From NCBI GenBank assembly GCA_951802195.1, contig OX637624.1, forward strand, positions 372,001 to 436,000: a DNA stretch of 64,000 nucleotides, written 5' to 3'. Positions 10,354 to 23,159 of this stretch are shown here, one piece after another. Source of the stretch: Tausonia pullulans. Taxonomy: Eukaryota > Basidiomycota > Tremellomycetes > Cystofilobasidiales > Mrakiaceae. The translations under genes and the position numbers were made by a program. The notes beneath the pieces are model-generated. The model saw only the letters and a program-made list of their open reading frames with translations. It did not search any database and was not told where the DNA came from. The stretch's first letter is position 1, and each line of letters opens with the position of its first letter.

Positions 10354-13300
10354 ATGTCGTCCAGCTACGCCTTCTCCAACCCAAACACTGCCTATCAGTC
10401 CTCTTCGTCGTCGCCCTCGCAGCCTACCCGCTCCCCTCCCCACCAACGAGCCGATTCTTCAGCGTCGTCGTCTGTCCGCGAGCTCTTCTTCCCCAATAAC
10501 CCCCAGAACAACCCGGGCTCGCCTAACATGCGCCACTGCAAATCGGATGATGCCTCGTCGACGCACGAGCAGTTCGGCCTTGCCGGGTTCCGCTCGCCTG
10601 CAGACCAGAGCCAGTCATCACTACTTGGACCTGGTGTTGGCGCTGGCGCCGGCGGCAGTATGTCGAGCTTTGGCGGTGGAGCTGGCTACTATGGACGTGG
10701 CTCGGTGAGCGAGGCGAGCGAGGTCTCAACCTATTCGGCTGCGGGGGTGAGTTCTCCTTGTGTCGCGCGCAATATAGTTGAGCTCTATCCCCGTTTCCCT
10801 GTGTCCGAGTCTGGGCTGGTATGGAAAGATTGCACGTCGCTTATTGTACGCTGCATGCTGCACGCTGCGAGTCAGAGTGGTCCCGGGGGAGGAGGTCAGA
10901 GAGGACTTAGCAGCTTGAGCCAAGCCTGTGTGGGGTCTCCTTGTTCTGCTGTCGCCGTTTCATCGTCTACCTCTCTGACGCATTCTCTTCACATCTGCCA
11001 CCGCCTGCCTGCTGATCTCTCTCTTGCCCACTTCTACTTGGCCTTCCCATCCCCCTCTCTCTCCTTCTTCCTCTACCGCCCATCTTCGTCTATCTCATGC
11101 AACAGCCTCCGAGCCGATATCTCCCGAGCACCCAGAGCTCCCGGGCGGGATCCATCGCGCCGTCCGTATCGGACAAAGTCAGTCCTCTCCTCCGCCCTTC
11201 GTTGTCTTGGCTTTCCGCCACCTGGGCTCTCTCCACTGCTTCTCTCCTCCGAGCGCACCTCTTCAATCCTTCGTGGCCGTCGACAAAAGCCAAGCTGACA
11301 CCTCCACTCTCGCCGCACCGCAGTACTCGCTGGATCCGGCCTACTGGATAGCTGAACACGCTGGACCCGAACCTGATGGTGAGTGGGAGGGAGCGCGTGG
11401 ATCTGTTTACGCGCGCGGGCGAAGTTGACGCTCGATGTGCACTACAGACTACCTTCACAACCCGGATCCCAAGCGAGACAAGAAGAGCGACAAGGGAGGC
11501 ACCATCTTTACACTTGTGAGTTGGCGGCCAGCTATTCATTTGCGCTGGCAGCTGCTGATGGTCCTTCTCCATCAGCGAGGACTCATGAACCTTGGATGCC
11601 TCGTGATCCTCATTGTCGCGCTCATGACACTTTTTGCCGGTCCGTCTCCGTCTCCTGTCTTATTTGAAGGCCGGCGGCGTGTGTAATTGTGGCGTCCTGA
11701 GCCCATCATCACTCACACGCGCCCGTCACACAGGATACCCCATCATCACCCACTTCACCAAGAACGATGCAAAGACGCTGGGCGCCTTCAAGTATGCGCA
11801 GCGCTTACTCCGAAGAGGCATTGGAAGGGAGATTGACTCTAGTCGCCTGGCATCTCTACAGCCTCGGAGGGGTCAACGGATCGGGCCAGGTCCCTCAAAC
11901 GATCGGAAGTGCGTCGATCCAGTTTTTTCATCCTGGAGACCAAGCAACCTTGGAAGCTGATCGAGGTCAGCAACACCGTCAGACTTTGGACTCATAGACA
12001 ACGATACGCCCAAGGACAAGTACAAGAAGCAGTCCGCCGCAGGCGACATTTGGGAACTCGTGTTTAGCGACGAGTTCGATGAGGCTGGTCGGACTTTCTA
12101 TCCTGGTGATGACCCCTACTGGGAGGCCATCGACCTGGTGAGTCAATCATCAATTGAGGCTATTTTATCGAAGTGCCCAGTCGGGGTGATGAGACAGCTT
12201 GAGCAGGGGTGACCCTTTCTTTGCCTCGTTCTTTTATTCCACCCGATTATTCCTTCCTAAATTGAAAGCACGGTAAGTAGTACAGATATGGGCGTGCTGG
12301 TGAAGGTGTAGTGGGGAAGAAGAAGGGGTTGGGCGGAGGCGTACGCGGTCTTCTCCGCCGCCAAGCATGTCCATGTTCTGCTGTCTCACGACCTGGTCTG
12401 ACCTCCTCCTTTCTCTTTTCCTACAGCCTGGGGAACGAATGATCTCGAGTGGTATGATCCGCGTCAGCTCACTACCAAGAACGGCAACCTCCAGATCCAG
12501 CTTTCCAGGGAGAAAAGCCACGACCTCGATTACCTCGGCGGCTCGATGCAGACGTGGAACAAGTTCTGCTTCTCCGGTGGACGTCTTGAGGGTGGATACA
12601 GTCCTTTATTCATAGGAGCGCGCGATCATGCTGACATATTGTCGATTTTACAGCGAGCATCCGGCTGCCGGCAAAGGCCAGCATCTACGGTAAGCAACAA
12701 GAGCTGGACTCCTTCTTTGTTTGGCTAACGGCTAACTAACATCGTCGTTCTCTTTCCATAGGTCTCTGGCCCGCCTTCGTGCGTCTCAGTCTGTCACCCT
12801 TCCCACCTCTTCATCTGATTGGCTGACATTCCATCCTACAGTGGACGATGGGTAACCTCGGACGCGTCGGATACGGTGGCACGCTCGAGGGACTTTGGGT
12901 GAGTTTAAGGCACAGGGCAGAATGCGTGCCATCGGCAGACAACCACTGACAGATGGCGCTGATATGGTTCCCACAGCCCTACTCATATGACAGCTGCGAG
13001 TGAGTATTGCACGCTTGACTTCTCGTCCCTGTCGCATAATTCTGACCATCTCTGCTGGTGCGGCTTTCCCCAGTGCTGGAAGTGAGATCCCCATGGCACC
13101 CGCCCGTTGAACGCCTCCTTCAAAGATCCCCTGACCCTCTTTCTCTTACAGCTCTTCCCAACCAGACCATGCCCGACGGAACCCCGAGCATTGCCCGTAC
13201 CTCAGGCACCGACGAGGCCTCCAACTACGCGCTCTCGTACCTCCCCGGCCAGCGTCTGTCGGCCTGCACCTGCCCCGAAGACGAGACCCACCCTGGTCCG

Positions 13301-14598
13301 AAGCGGTCCGACGGCTCCTTCGTTGGACGATCAGCGCCCGAGATCGGTGGGTCGCTCTTCTGCTTCTGGATCTCTTAGGTTGCGTTGTTGATCTTTGGTG
13401 TTCTCCGCAGATGTTATCGAGGCTCAGACGAACGCGCAAACGAGGATCGGAGAGGTCTCGCTCTCCTCCCAATGGGCGCCCTTCAACCCGGGATACAACT
13501 GGCTCAACAAAACGCATATGATCATCGAAGATGGTAAGCTTGAACCTTTTTTAACCAGACGTTCATGGTCATCACGGATGGTCCGGCTGCGTGGGTTTAA
13601 GACATGCACTGACACCCCTCCCTTAGACTCTGTCACTCACCTCAACACCTACAAGGGTGGTGTCTTTCAGGAGACTACTTCCGGAGTCGCTGATACCAAT
13701 CAGGACTGCTACGAGATCGCCCAAGATGGCACGGAGGGTTGTTTCGCCGTCTACGCGATCGAATGTGGGTCTCGCTTGAACAGGTAGGTGTCGTGGCGCG
13801 CCGCATTTGCTGACTTACTTTTCACGTCTTTCTAGACCGCACTGGTCCTGATGGATACATCAAGGTCAGTAATCCGTCCTGATGTGTTTGACTTGATGCT
13901 CACGCGGTTACCTCGTGCAGTGGTTCAATGACGACAAGCTCGCATGGACCTACCTCGAGGGAGGTATGGGACCCGTCGCCATCGCTGACGTCGGCAACCG
14001 TCCTGTGCCTGACGAGCCCATGTATATACGTGAGAAGTGGTCTCTTCACCCTGTGTTATACCCTGGGTTATCCTGACTCTTCTGCGTCGCATATCTTTAG
14101 TGTTTAACTTGGCCATGTCGTACAACTTCGGACCTGTGCGCATCCCTCCGTTCCTTCAAGCATCCTTGTCCTAGACGCTGACGTTCGCACTGGCGCATTT
14201 CTGGTCGCCTTGTCTACTAGATGTTCGCTTTCTGCTACTTGTCTCTCTGCCTGTATTTTGCCGTTCTTGCAGGCTGAATCTCTCTTTCTCTCTCTCTCAG
14301 TGACTTGGACGGCCTCGAGGATCTTTGGCCAGTTACCATGGACGTTGATTACGTCCGTGTCTATCAGGACCCGACGAGGAAGAATATAGGTTGCGAGTGA
14401 GTCCCGCTTTCCCTTGTATCTCCTTGGCTGTGTTGTTTCTTACCCTCCCCCCTCTCTAGCAACGATGACCGTCCCACGGCTGAATACATCAAGCGCTACG
14501 AACACGCTTACAATGATCCCAACATTACGACCTGGGACCAGATGACGAACAGTGCTCCTTGGCCTAAGAACCGTCTTATTAACCAGTGCGCCAAGTGA
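10354..14598 (+). CDS. KRE6: Kre6/Skn1-type beta-glucan synthesis protein (GH16 fold)
   Basis: Type II membrane protein of the secretory pathway needed for beta-1,6-glucan in fungal walls. The N-terminal cytosolic tail is Ser/Pro-rich (MSSSYAFSNPNTAYQSSSSS). It includes SLDPAYWIAEHAG and a single membrane segment (GLMNLGCLVILIVALMTLFA). The lumenal domain begins YPIITHFTKNDA, then WELVFSDEFDEAGRTFYPGD, YWEAIDLHAWGTNDLEWYDP, LWPAFWTMGNLGRVGYGGT, and the GH16 signature EIDVIEAQ, whose acidic residues are in place. The end is AEYIKRYEHAYNDPNITTWD to INQCAK. At least fifteen short introns. Start chosen at the first ATG after the pyrimidine-rich leader. All family landmarks are present. KRE6 and SKN1 cannot be separated from sequence alone. 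Confidence 0.95.
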
Positions 14599-14988
14599 AG
14601 AATACTTGTCCCAGCTTCTCTCCCTCTAGTCTTTCATGCCTCGACGGCATCGAGCCCCGTTTTCCTCCGCACAGCAAATTTATCCCTCCATCTTTCCTCC
14701 TTCCCATCTCACCCTCCCTTCTTCCCCCTTACCATCCCAAACGGACCCTTTGGAACCCAGTCGTTACGATTCCTTCAATCTTTGCATACCTAGATGAACA
14801 CAATTTGAAAACTCAAAGGCCGCCCAAGCTCGTTGCTTTCTTGCTGGCCGATTCACGACAGTCGCCCTGTCTGATGCCGCTTCGTGCTTCATTCTTTTTG
14901 TGGAAACTCCCAAGCAGACTAGTTAGAACCCTTCAGCCTCCTTCTCGCAACATACCCAAGCAGGCATGATGGCAAGTTAAACCGCTCT

Positions 14989-17100
14989 TCATCGAGCTTC
15001 GCTAGCCGGCTCTAAGCTCACGTCCTCGTCCGTCGCCTTCGATCGTTCGGAGCCAACACGTGCCCAGAGAATGAGGTACTGAATCAGGCAAACATAGGTT
15101 ACCAGAAGATGTATGGCTCATTGAGCGAAAGAAGTAGAATGCTGGAAGTAGAAACGGACCTTGCCTTTCAGAGTGGCTCTTCCTTGAACGTCGTCATAAG
15201 GTATCTGGGTAAGAGCGCCCATCCATGCAAGGTCAAGCTGGAAGTCGAGCATGAAGCAGACTCAGTATCAGCTATGAGATGGACTGGATGTGAAAAGAGG
15301 CAAACGGAGAGGTGACTGACGACGTAACTAATCGTGCCTGTGGCAAGCCAAAGATGCAATGCAGGACTGGGAGGACAAAGGGCGTTGTTCCTGGCTGGGA
15401 CACTGGGGATCGTATTGGTATGGGGTTCATTGGCGAAGACCATATTCAACTTTGTGGAGATCTCCATCCAAATAGCTACACGGCTTGTCGTTCCAAGGTC
15501 GACAAATCACTCGCGAGCTTGTTCTGACCGCAGAGCATCGAACCGGAGAGCTTGGACTCGCCGGATCAGTCTCGAGCAAGTTCCAGCCGATGCCCTCTCC
15601 GGAGCACCGTCCGTCACCTGGGACGAAATGATTGAGGAAATACGTAGGAATCCATGTACTTGTGAAAGGGCTTGAAGATGATAGAGAGAAGCGATGTGGT
15701 GAAATGTAAATGGACAAACTGTGTGGTGAAAGAAGCTCGCTCATGACCATGTGCACTAAATTCAGAATGGCTACAGGGCTTAGACTCATATTGGTTTCAA
15801 CTTAGATGAAGATGTGGAAGGCGGCACTGACAGATCAAGGTTAGCTTATAGAAGCTAGGCACACCCACTCCCACAGACTCAACAGGCATGTAATCTAAAT
15901 GAAGATGTCGGCTTGGCAAAGAGTCCGTCGAGATGAGAGACCTGTCTCACCATATCATCTAGAGAATTTCGGACGTGTTAGTACGTATGACGGAGGGATC
16001 ATGAAGTCTCAGCATCTGAACATGCAAGGAGTCGGAAATTGGGAACGCTCAAGTCTGGCTGAGGCTCACCAGGTACCCGAGATCAATCGACCTTGATGTC
16101 TGACATTCCTCCTGTTCGCCAGATGCCTCGTCAGTCTTGGCCATCTCTCCTGAGTGAAGAAGAGATCAAAGGGTAGGAGTTAATTGGGATTGAAGCTGAA
16201 GGACAAAGTCGTCTCATCTTTGCCCTCGCATGAGTGTGACTCATAATGACGACGGTGGCGTTCTTCTAAGGAGGGCAGGAATGATCTTGGAGACGGATGA
16301 AGGAGTAGCCCTACAATCACGCAGGGTGAGCAGGGGAAAGTGGCAAACATCTCGAAGGGACTCTCGCCGATGACCCCGAAAGGTTGCAATGAGGGCAAGC
16401 GTCAGCTTGCTCGTTACTGTAAAGACATTGTTTGGGATGGATGAGACTTGCTCACTTGGCCCCTGAGGTCAGACCCATACCTCTCAGAATTAAACCGGGA
16501 CGTTGATGGGAACGTTAAAGGTCCGCAACTGTCAGATTGAGGGCATGGTCAAGACAGCGGCTCAGCCAGACTAACCTTCTTTCCAAAGCGTCGCAACGGA
16601 AGAAATCGCCATCGCTGCTGCCTCTCCTATCAGGATGTGGGTAATTGTCCAAGTGAGACTCTTTGGCGGGCAATGAATGATGAGCCAGGAGAGGACCAGT
16701 AAGGGCAAGTCACTTGCGGCCAGCTAGCCCCATGCTCATATGCCCACTTACACAAGGGTGAGGAGGGGGAATCGTTCTCAGGTGATGTTACGACTGCCTG
16801 AAGCAAAACTGCAAGGAAATTCATGAGATACTTTGCTTAGATCTTGGTGACGGAGGCAATTTGTCGAAGGCTAGATCAATCAGTACCGTTCCAACCATTG
16901 AGTCAGTCTAGGGTCTGCTAGAAACCCAGTAGCTTAATTGGCTAGAAACAATTCGTAAGACAAACAGCCGCTGAAGGGGAGCTTGAAGGGTTGACTAAAC
17001 TGAGACCGAGAGTGAAGACCTATCTATGAGGTGCTTGTGCGAGATGAGCTAGAGGTGAGGAGTCACCCAGCTGCTTTGTTCCTTCTCAGCTCCAGCCTCA
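14989..17100 (-). CDS. possible multi-exon gene of unknown function (unresolved)
   Basis: This 2.5-kb interval between KRE6 and the MFS gene has weaker coding signal than the rest of the window. On the minus strand I can chain a few short open segments with plausible splice sites: EECQTSRSIDLGYL joined to MLRLHDPSM (about 16.1-15.95 kb), LDLAWMGALTQIPYDDVQGR (about 15.24-15.17 kb, followed by a gtccgt donor) and YLILWARVGSERSKATDEDV with stop at 14989. Competing open segments exist on the plus strand near 15.33-15.68 kb. I could not build a full protein or recognise a family. It may be a fast-evolving gene, a decayed gene, or non-coding sequence. Confidence 0.25.
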
Positions 17101-17154
17101 TAGTAGGTACGCCAATACATAGAAGCACATATTAGTCTAATAAGATGCCGCCGC

Positions 17155-19864
17155 CTAGCACTCTAACGTTCTGCTAGCCCTATTCAGCTCGGTCTTGTCG
17201 CCATCGCCGTCCTTCTCCTCCGAATCCTGTTCCTCGTCCTTTGAGGACTGCCTCACCGTCTCCTCCACTTCCTTGGTAACCCCCTGCCTAGCATCACCAG
17301 TCAGGTGTCGATCTCTCTGTTCAAGCAATCTTGCCACGAGCGTGAGGAGCACCATCAAGGGACAGAGAACAGCGAGGGAGATCATCCCTCGGCGCCAGCG
17401 AGGGGCGTCCGAGGCGGGGAAGAAGACGATTGACCACCAGGCGTTCATGGCGTTGGAGGCCACTGGAGGAAGAGAGCGAAGATGTCAAGAGACAAGAAAG
17501 GGAGGGGGAAGCAATGAAGGCAGAGGAACGTACTGTTCATACTTGCCCTGGGAAGGAAACAGGAAGGGCGAAGAAGGTTAGAGGCATACTGAATGATGAG
17601 AGGGAGGCAGAGACCCACAAGATGACGCTCCGCTCCTGGTCGTCTCCTCTTGTCAAGTCGGTCGCCCAAGCAAAGTTGGCTGTGTGCATTTGCCCAAACT
17701 GTCAGCATAAATTCAACGTAGTCAATTTCAGCATACTCACAAGCCTGGCCAGAGTATGATACGCCCGCAAGGTAGAATGCAAAGTACTTGGCGGCCGTCG
17801 GGACGCCGTCGTATACGAGCAGAAGGATGCTCGAGACACAAACGCAGGTAGCAATGAGAAAGTTGACTTGGTACCTGATTTTTTAGAGGGTCAGAATGCG
17901 ACAATGTCATGGGAAGAAGGCGAAACGGGTGAACCTCTTGCCGGTGTGATCTGTCCAGATGGCCGTCCCCAGGAGGGAGACAATCGCCACAGCCGTCGCG
18001 CCCGAAGGGTAATAGTTATAGTCGCTGCGCAAAGAGCAGTGAATGTTAGCAAGTGGAAAAAGCTTGGTGGACAATTGAGATTTCACCTAATGGTATACCT
18101 GGCGAGACCCGAGGCTGTTTGAGCCTTCAGCCAGAGCGCCATGAGCGAGTTGGACCCGATCGAGACAAGCTCTCCGCCGACGATCCTACAATCGGGCCGT
18201 ACTTCAGCGCTGAGCGAATGATCATGGGAAGAAAAGGGCTCACCAAATCAAACACATCACCCACCATCGCCAATGGCCGAGGACCCGCTTGAAGACGGTC
18301 CGGTCGAGCTTCGTTGCGGGCTTTGGGGGGAGCCGGGCGACGGCAAGAATGCGCTCCTCCTCGGTGAAGTAGCGAAGAGTGCACGTCTCGGGGGTATCGG
18401 GGAAGAAGAGCTATTGTGAGGGGAAAGTTAGTCAGCCAGAAAAGGGCGAGAATGGCAGAAAGTGTACGGACGTAGCCGAATAGCGCAATGGGTAGCGTGA
18501 TTAGTCCGCAAACAATGAAGCTGACATGAGGGAAACGTCAACGCTGGATGCGCACAAAGGCGAGCGTGGACTGACAGCCACTGATATCCTGCGAGCCCTT
18601 GAAGGCCGTCCATGTTGGTGTAGACTGGTCCGATAGAGCGTCAGAGAATATCTTGCTCGACTGGTCGCCGGACCCACTTGTCGACTGGAGGACACCGGAA
18701 AATATCGTTGCAATCTGTGCAGCGGTCGAGAAGATGGCGCCGCGCTTGCCAAGCTCAGACTCCTTGTACCAGCCTAGGGAGTTCGCACGAGAGAATGTAT
18801 GAGTATAGACCATCGGGTGGTTTAGAGCTGCCTCAGAGCTTACATCCCATCTAAAAGAAACAGAGAATGGACATCAGACTTGGACTCTCAGTAGAAAGCC
18901 AGAGTGTTGGAGGGCTCACGATATAGTGCTACAGAAGGGTCGAAGACGCATTTACTCAGCCACACGCCAGCGCCAAGACGGGAAAAGCAACTCACCGCGC
19001 CGACAAACGTCGAGCTCTCAGCAATTCCCTGGAAGAAGCGGATGACACAGAGGTGCGTCATGTTCTTGGCTGAGGCGGTGACCATCGTGAGGCTGCCCCA
19101 GATCACTGCGCCGAGGAAGATATCAAATGAATATGCGGGTGTAATCAGTGAACGTGCAGAACGCACTGGTGTTGACAGGAAAAATGATCCGAGCGGGAAA
19201 CATGTGAAGGAGGAGATTCTGGGGGATCATGCCGATCGTCTTTGGGAAGGTGAGGTGGCGGGAGGGGAGGGGAAAGGGTGGCATCAGGGAGCAGAGCTCG
19301 TGGAAGGACCAAGGACCACTAGGGGCACTCACATAGCCAACGGTAAAGCAAGTGTTTACTGTGTTGAGATCATGGCCCTTGAGCCCCAAGGCCTATGTAC
19401 GAGAGCGTCCTCAAGTGAGACGAAGCGTCAAGAGACAGGGCAGGTTTATGAATGCCGCACACCTCTTTGAGACCCGAGACACTACACAAACGCCACAGGA
19501 CATCAACATCAGGTCGAGAGGTTTGATTACAATGCGACGCTAGCTCACTAGGCGTTGGCGAGGTTCGCTCGGTCGAGATCTGTTTGATTAGACAGACAGG
19601 ACGCGTCTGCTGTCTCAGCACTGGCCCTTCGCTCCCTACCCGAATTCAAGGTAAAGTGTGAGGCGCACAATTTGAGAAGTATCTGGGGCAACCAGGTGAG
19701 AGTCAAGTACAAACACAGCCAATCTCATAGAACATGACTCACTGCAGGCAGAGGAACGTCAAGATGAGGCAGTCGAGCTTGACAATGAACCGACGCTCAA
19801 GCTTCGACTCCGGTCGCGCGCCCCAAATGATGGTGCGGGCGCCTGAGAGGATGCCGCCGGGCAT
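17155..19864 (-). CDS. MFS transporter, allantoate permease (Dal5/Tna1-like) family
   Basis: Plasma-membrane proton symporter family for anionic organic nitrogen compounds (allantoate, ureidosuccinate, nicotinate, dipeptides); the substrate here is unknown. The first exon is MPGGILSGARTIIWGARPES with KLDCLILTFLCLQ. Tiny exons follow, giving YFSNYLDRANLANAY, VSGLKE, GHDLNTVNTCFTVGYV and MIPQNLLLHMFPARI, which match the family's TM1-TM2 region. A later exon shows FFQGIAESSTFVGAV, and the last exon is NAWWSIVFFPASDAPRWRRG with a hydrophobic segment and a charged cytosolic tail. About a dozen introns. No in-frame ATG upstream of 19864 was seen. It is divergent from RCH1 across 950 bp. Confidence 0.88.
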
Positions 19865-20816
19865 GGTACTGGTTCGACTGAGGTTTGGATGGGTGTCTGG
19901 AGGTAAGAAGTGTTGGAAGACCGCCTGACGGCCTGGGAAATCGTCGTCCGGTTACGAGGTGGCCGAGTCACGCCAAAAATCAAACGGCCCGTCCGCTTAG
20001 GTCGTACGAGGGGAGAGAACTAGAGGGGCGTTGTCGTGGGCGGAGGGCGAGCGCGGGGCGGACTAGAATGAGGGGCCTGGATCGCCGGGAGTAGGCAAAG
20101 CAGAAACTCTTCCTTGTTACGAGGGCGAACGGGAGACGGGGAACGGACAACAACGGCGGAGGTCTGGGGGCAAGATGGAGGTGAGGGAAGGGCTGTCAAC
20201 TGTTCGCCGCCGATTCGGCGAAGAGCGAAACGGGCACCCGGTCGTGAAGGATTGCAGGAACACCATGCAAGGGTCTGAGGTGATTCGCCCTTTATCCTCT
20301 ATAAAGGAAGACTTTGGTGTAAGGTGTCATGATTTAATCTTCGGACGTATGCGCCCGGTCGTTAGCAGGATCGAGCTGGACTGCGCTGTCAACCGCGGTC
20401 TTGAATAAATCCTGTCTTCACGCACAATTGTGGCGCGGGACCTTTCGCTGCTACGACGACGATCGATGTATGCAGATCTCCCGTCCGTGCCGCAACCCAA
20501 CCTGATAGGGTGTTGGGCGAGGACAGCACGAGTATCTAGCGAGCACGCTCTTCCCTCCGCTGGTCGCGCCATTTTCCGGCACAGGGAAAATAAAACAATG
20601 AGCGAGCCAAACGCAGGCCGGTCGCCGCCGGCTTCGGCCGTGAGGAGAACGGGGAGGACCTGTCGCGCCGCGTGCATGACTTGGAAAGAAGAAACCAACC
20701 CAAAGCTTCTCCCGACGACCACATTGGCATATAACCCCCTAGAAGAGAGCCATCTTCCTCTCCTGTCTGTCACGCCCACGCCTCGTAAACATCTCGTCTC
20801 ACATCAGCCGCTTCGC
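19865..20816. other. divergent promoter region between MFS transporter and RCH1 genes
   Basis: About 950 bp with no convincing exon. A TATA-like element (ctataaag) lies near 20,300, within ctttatcctctataaaggaag. The RCH1-proximal part carries pyrimidine-rich leader sequence just before 20817. Confidence 0.45.
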
Positions 20817-22966
20817 ATGGCTCAACCTCGACCAGCAGGAACGGCTGCAGCCAAGGAGCTCGCCGCCGCTCCCTCAACCGCCCCCGCATCCCCCGAACCT
20901 GCGTCCCCGCTGCCTAGCTCAGCGTGGGCCAAGAAAGCTGTCAAGACTGTGCTGGACTTTCTCATCGAGCAGTGGTTCGTTATTGGCATTGGAATCGTCA
21001 TGTGAGTCGAGCGTTTCCCTGCCGTCAGTCAAATGGGACTAGGACTCGTCTGATGCCGCCGCCTGTTTACGATCCTGTCAACTAAACCCGACCGCAGCCT
21101 TCTCGCTCACTTCTTCCCCAATGTCGGCCGCACAGGTGGAAGCGTCAGGGCCGAGTACACCGTCAAGTTTCTCCTTGTTGCCCTCATCTTCTTCATGTGA
21201 GAGCATACTCCTCCATATCGGCGAATGCGGCCCGGTTCCCCACCGCCCGCCGGAGGCGTCGCCGAAGCTGACCGGCGCCACGCCATCTCTCATTGGTCTT
21301 GCAGCCTCGGCTTAACGGTGCCCTTGATCAACATCTACAAGCGTGCTCTCGACTGGAAGCTGCACATCGCTACCCAGTTTACTTCCTTCTTCGTACGCCA
21401 ACTCTGCTCCGGCTCCTCGCCCTCGGCAGCGCTGACGACTCGACTGTGCACCCAGGTCACGCCCGCCATAATCTTTGCCATTGTCTCGTGCGTCCGGGCA
21501 GCCGACCCAAATTTCGAGACGTTCGACCGGTGGGCTCTCGTCGGCATGGTCGTCATGGGCGTCCTCCCGACGACTGTATCAAGGTGAATGGCAGGTTCGC
21601 CTTCGTAGAAGCAGGACTGTCACCTGAACCTCGTTGCTTTTGCAGCAACGTTGTCATGACTGGCCAGTCTGGAGGAGATCAGGCGGCTGCGACGATCGAG
21701 GTTCTCATCGGCAACCTCGTCGGTGCGTCTATCTACGAGCTCTCGTTGTTCCGTCGGCCGAGGCTGACCCGTGTCGCCCTCTTGTACAGGCACCTTCCTC
21801 TCCCCGGCCCTCCTTCAAGCCTTCTTGTCAGGCTCAGATTGGGCCTTCGGTCAGCCCAAGGCTTCCGGTCCCGGTGGAACTCAGGAGCTCTATCGCCAGG
21901 TCGCCGAGCAGCTCGGCTGCACTGTCTTTGTCCCCCTCTTTATTGGCGAGCTTATCCAGGTGCGATCTTGTCTTACACAGATACTGCTCCAGTGAGCTGA
22001 CACCTTACCGCGTACAGTGGATCGCCCCGGTGTTTGTCAAGAAGTGGAGGCTCAAGCTTCGACTAGCCAAATTTGGCTCTCTGTGTCTGCTCGGCGTCAT
22101 TTGGTTCATTGCTTTCCTCCGTCTTGCTGGTCTTACATCCGACTGAGTGCCTTGATCCTCTTCTCCCAGGGCCACCTTCTGCAACGCCTTCTACAACGGC
22201 GCGTTTCAAGCCATGAGCGGCCAGACGATCGCTCTCGTTGTCGGCGTTAACATTTTCCTATACATCCTCTTCGCCATCTTCCTCTTTGTCCTTGCGCGTC
22301 TCGTCCCGATGCCTGGGTTCCTGCAAAGATCTCACCCGGTGCGCCACTCCTCAGCTGGCGGCATCAAGGAGAGCGACAGGATTGGGTGGGAAGACCACAA
22401 ATTGTTCGACGCCGAGGTCACGATCGCGCTCATGTTCTGTGGAGCTGCCAAGGGCATTGTTTTGTGAGCTGGTCATCTCTTCGTGCTCCCCGCTCTGGTC
22501 ACTGACGCTAAGTCATATGTGTGCTGCTGTCATCCTTCAGAGGAGGCCCGCTTGTCCAGATCATGTACGGAGGTCTCTCACCAGTTCAAAATGCCATTGT
22601 TCAGATCCCCGTGCGTCCTTGTCTCCCGGCCCTCTCCCTCCCTCGCTCCTTCGGGCTGACCCGATTTTGTCTTCCCTTAAGCTCGTCCTCTGGCAAGGCA
22701 CTCAAGTTGTCGCCGGCCAAGTTCAAGTTGCGATCCTGCGATCATGGGCCCGGCAGGTCAAGGCGAAGAACGCGCGGTTGAAACTCCTTCAGGAGGAAGA
22801 GGAGCCTGCGGAATCAGAAGATGGAACGATCCACCCAGATCCGAGGGGGGAGGATCGGGCTGCCGGCAAGGCTGGAGAAGCAGCTGAGGCGGCAATGTCG
22901 AAGGAGGAGCTCGGCCTGGAGCATCAGCAGCCGGCGGCTGCGAAATATCTCGACGAAAAGGTTTAG
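20817..22966 (+). CDS. RCH1: Rch1/SLC10A7-like solute carrier (SBF-like CPA family)
   Basis: Multi-pass plasma-membrane protein; fungal Rch1 and animal SLC10A7 restrain cytosolic calcium. The N-terminal tail is Ala/Pro-rich, then about ten hydrophobic segments follow: TVLDFLIEQWFVIGIGIVI, AEYTVKFLLVALIFFI, LGLTVPLINIYKRALDWKLH, TPAIIFAIVSCV. The conserved core reads GVLPTTVSSNVVMTGQSGGD, then AAATIEVLIGNLVG; later segments include MFCGAAKGIVLGGPL. The C-terminal tail is acidic and ends AAKYLDEKV. Six or more introns with good phase. Length and motifs are typical, and nothing looks broken. It is the first of three same-strand transport/glutathione genes. Confidence 0.92.
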
Positions 22967-23159
22967 ATGGGGCTTTACAACGATTTTCTAGGTGCTTTTG
23001 CTCTCAATGAAACGATTAGATGGATGACTCTTGACGCACACGGCATCGAGCGCGTTGGCCGATTATAACCTCGGCGTTCGCGTGAGGGCGACCAGTTATC
23101 GTCTTCCACGCTTCCCTCTATCGTGTCCTCCTCCTAACTACCGCCCACTCATTACCACC

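Noticed and set aside
15420-15480. Possible STE3 pheromone-receptor fragment (EISTKL... on the minus strand)
   Set aside because: The resemblance to the receptor's DISTK segment is short, and no other helices of a seven-pass receptor could be found around it.
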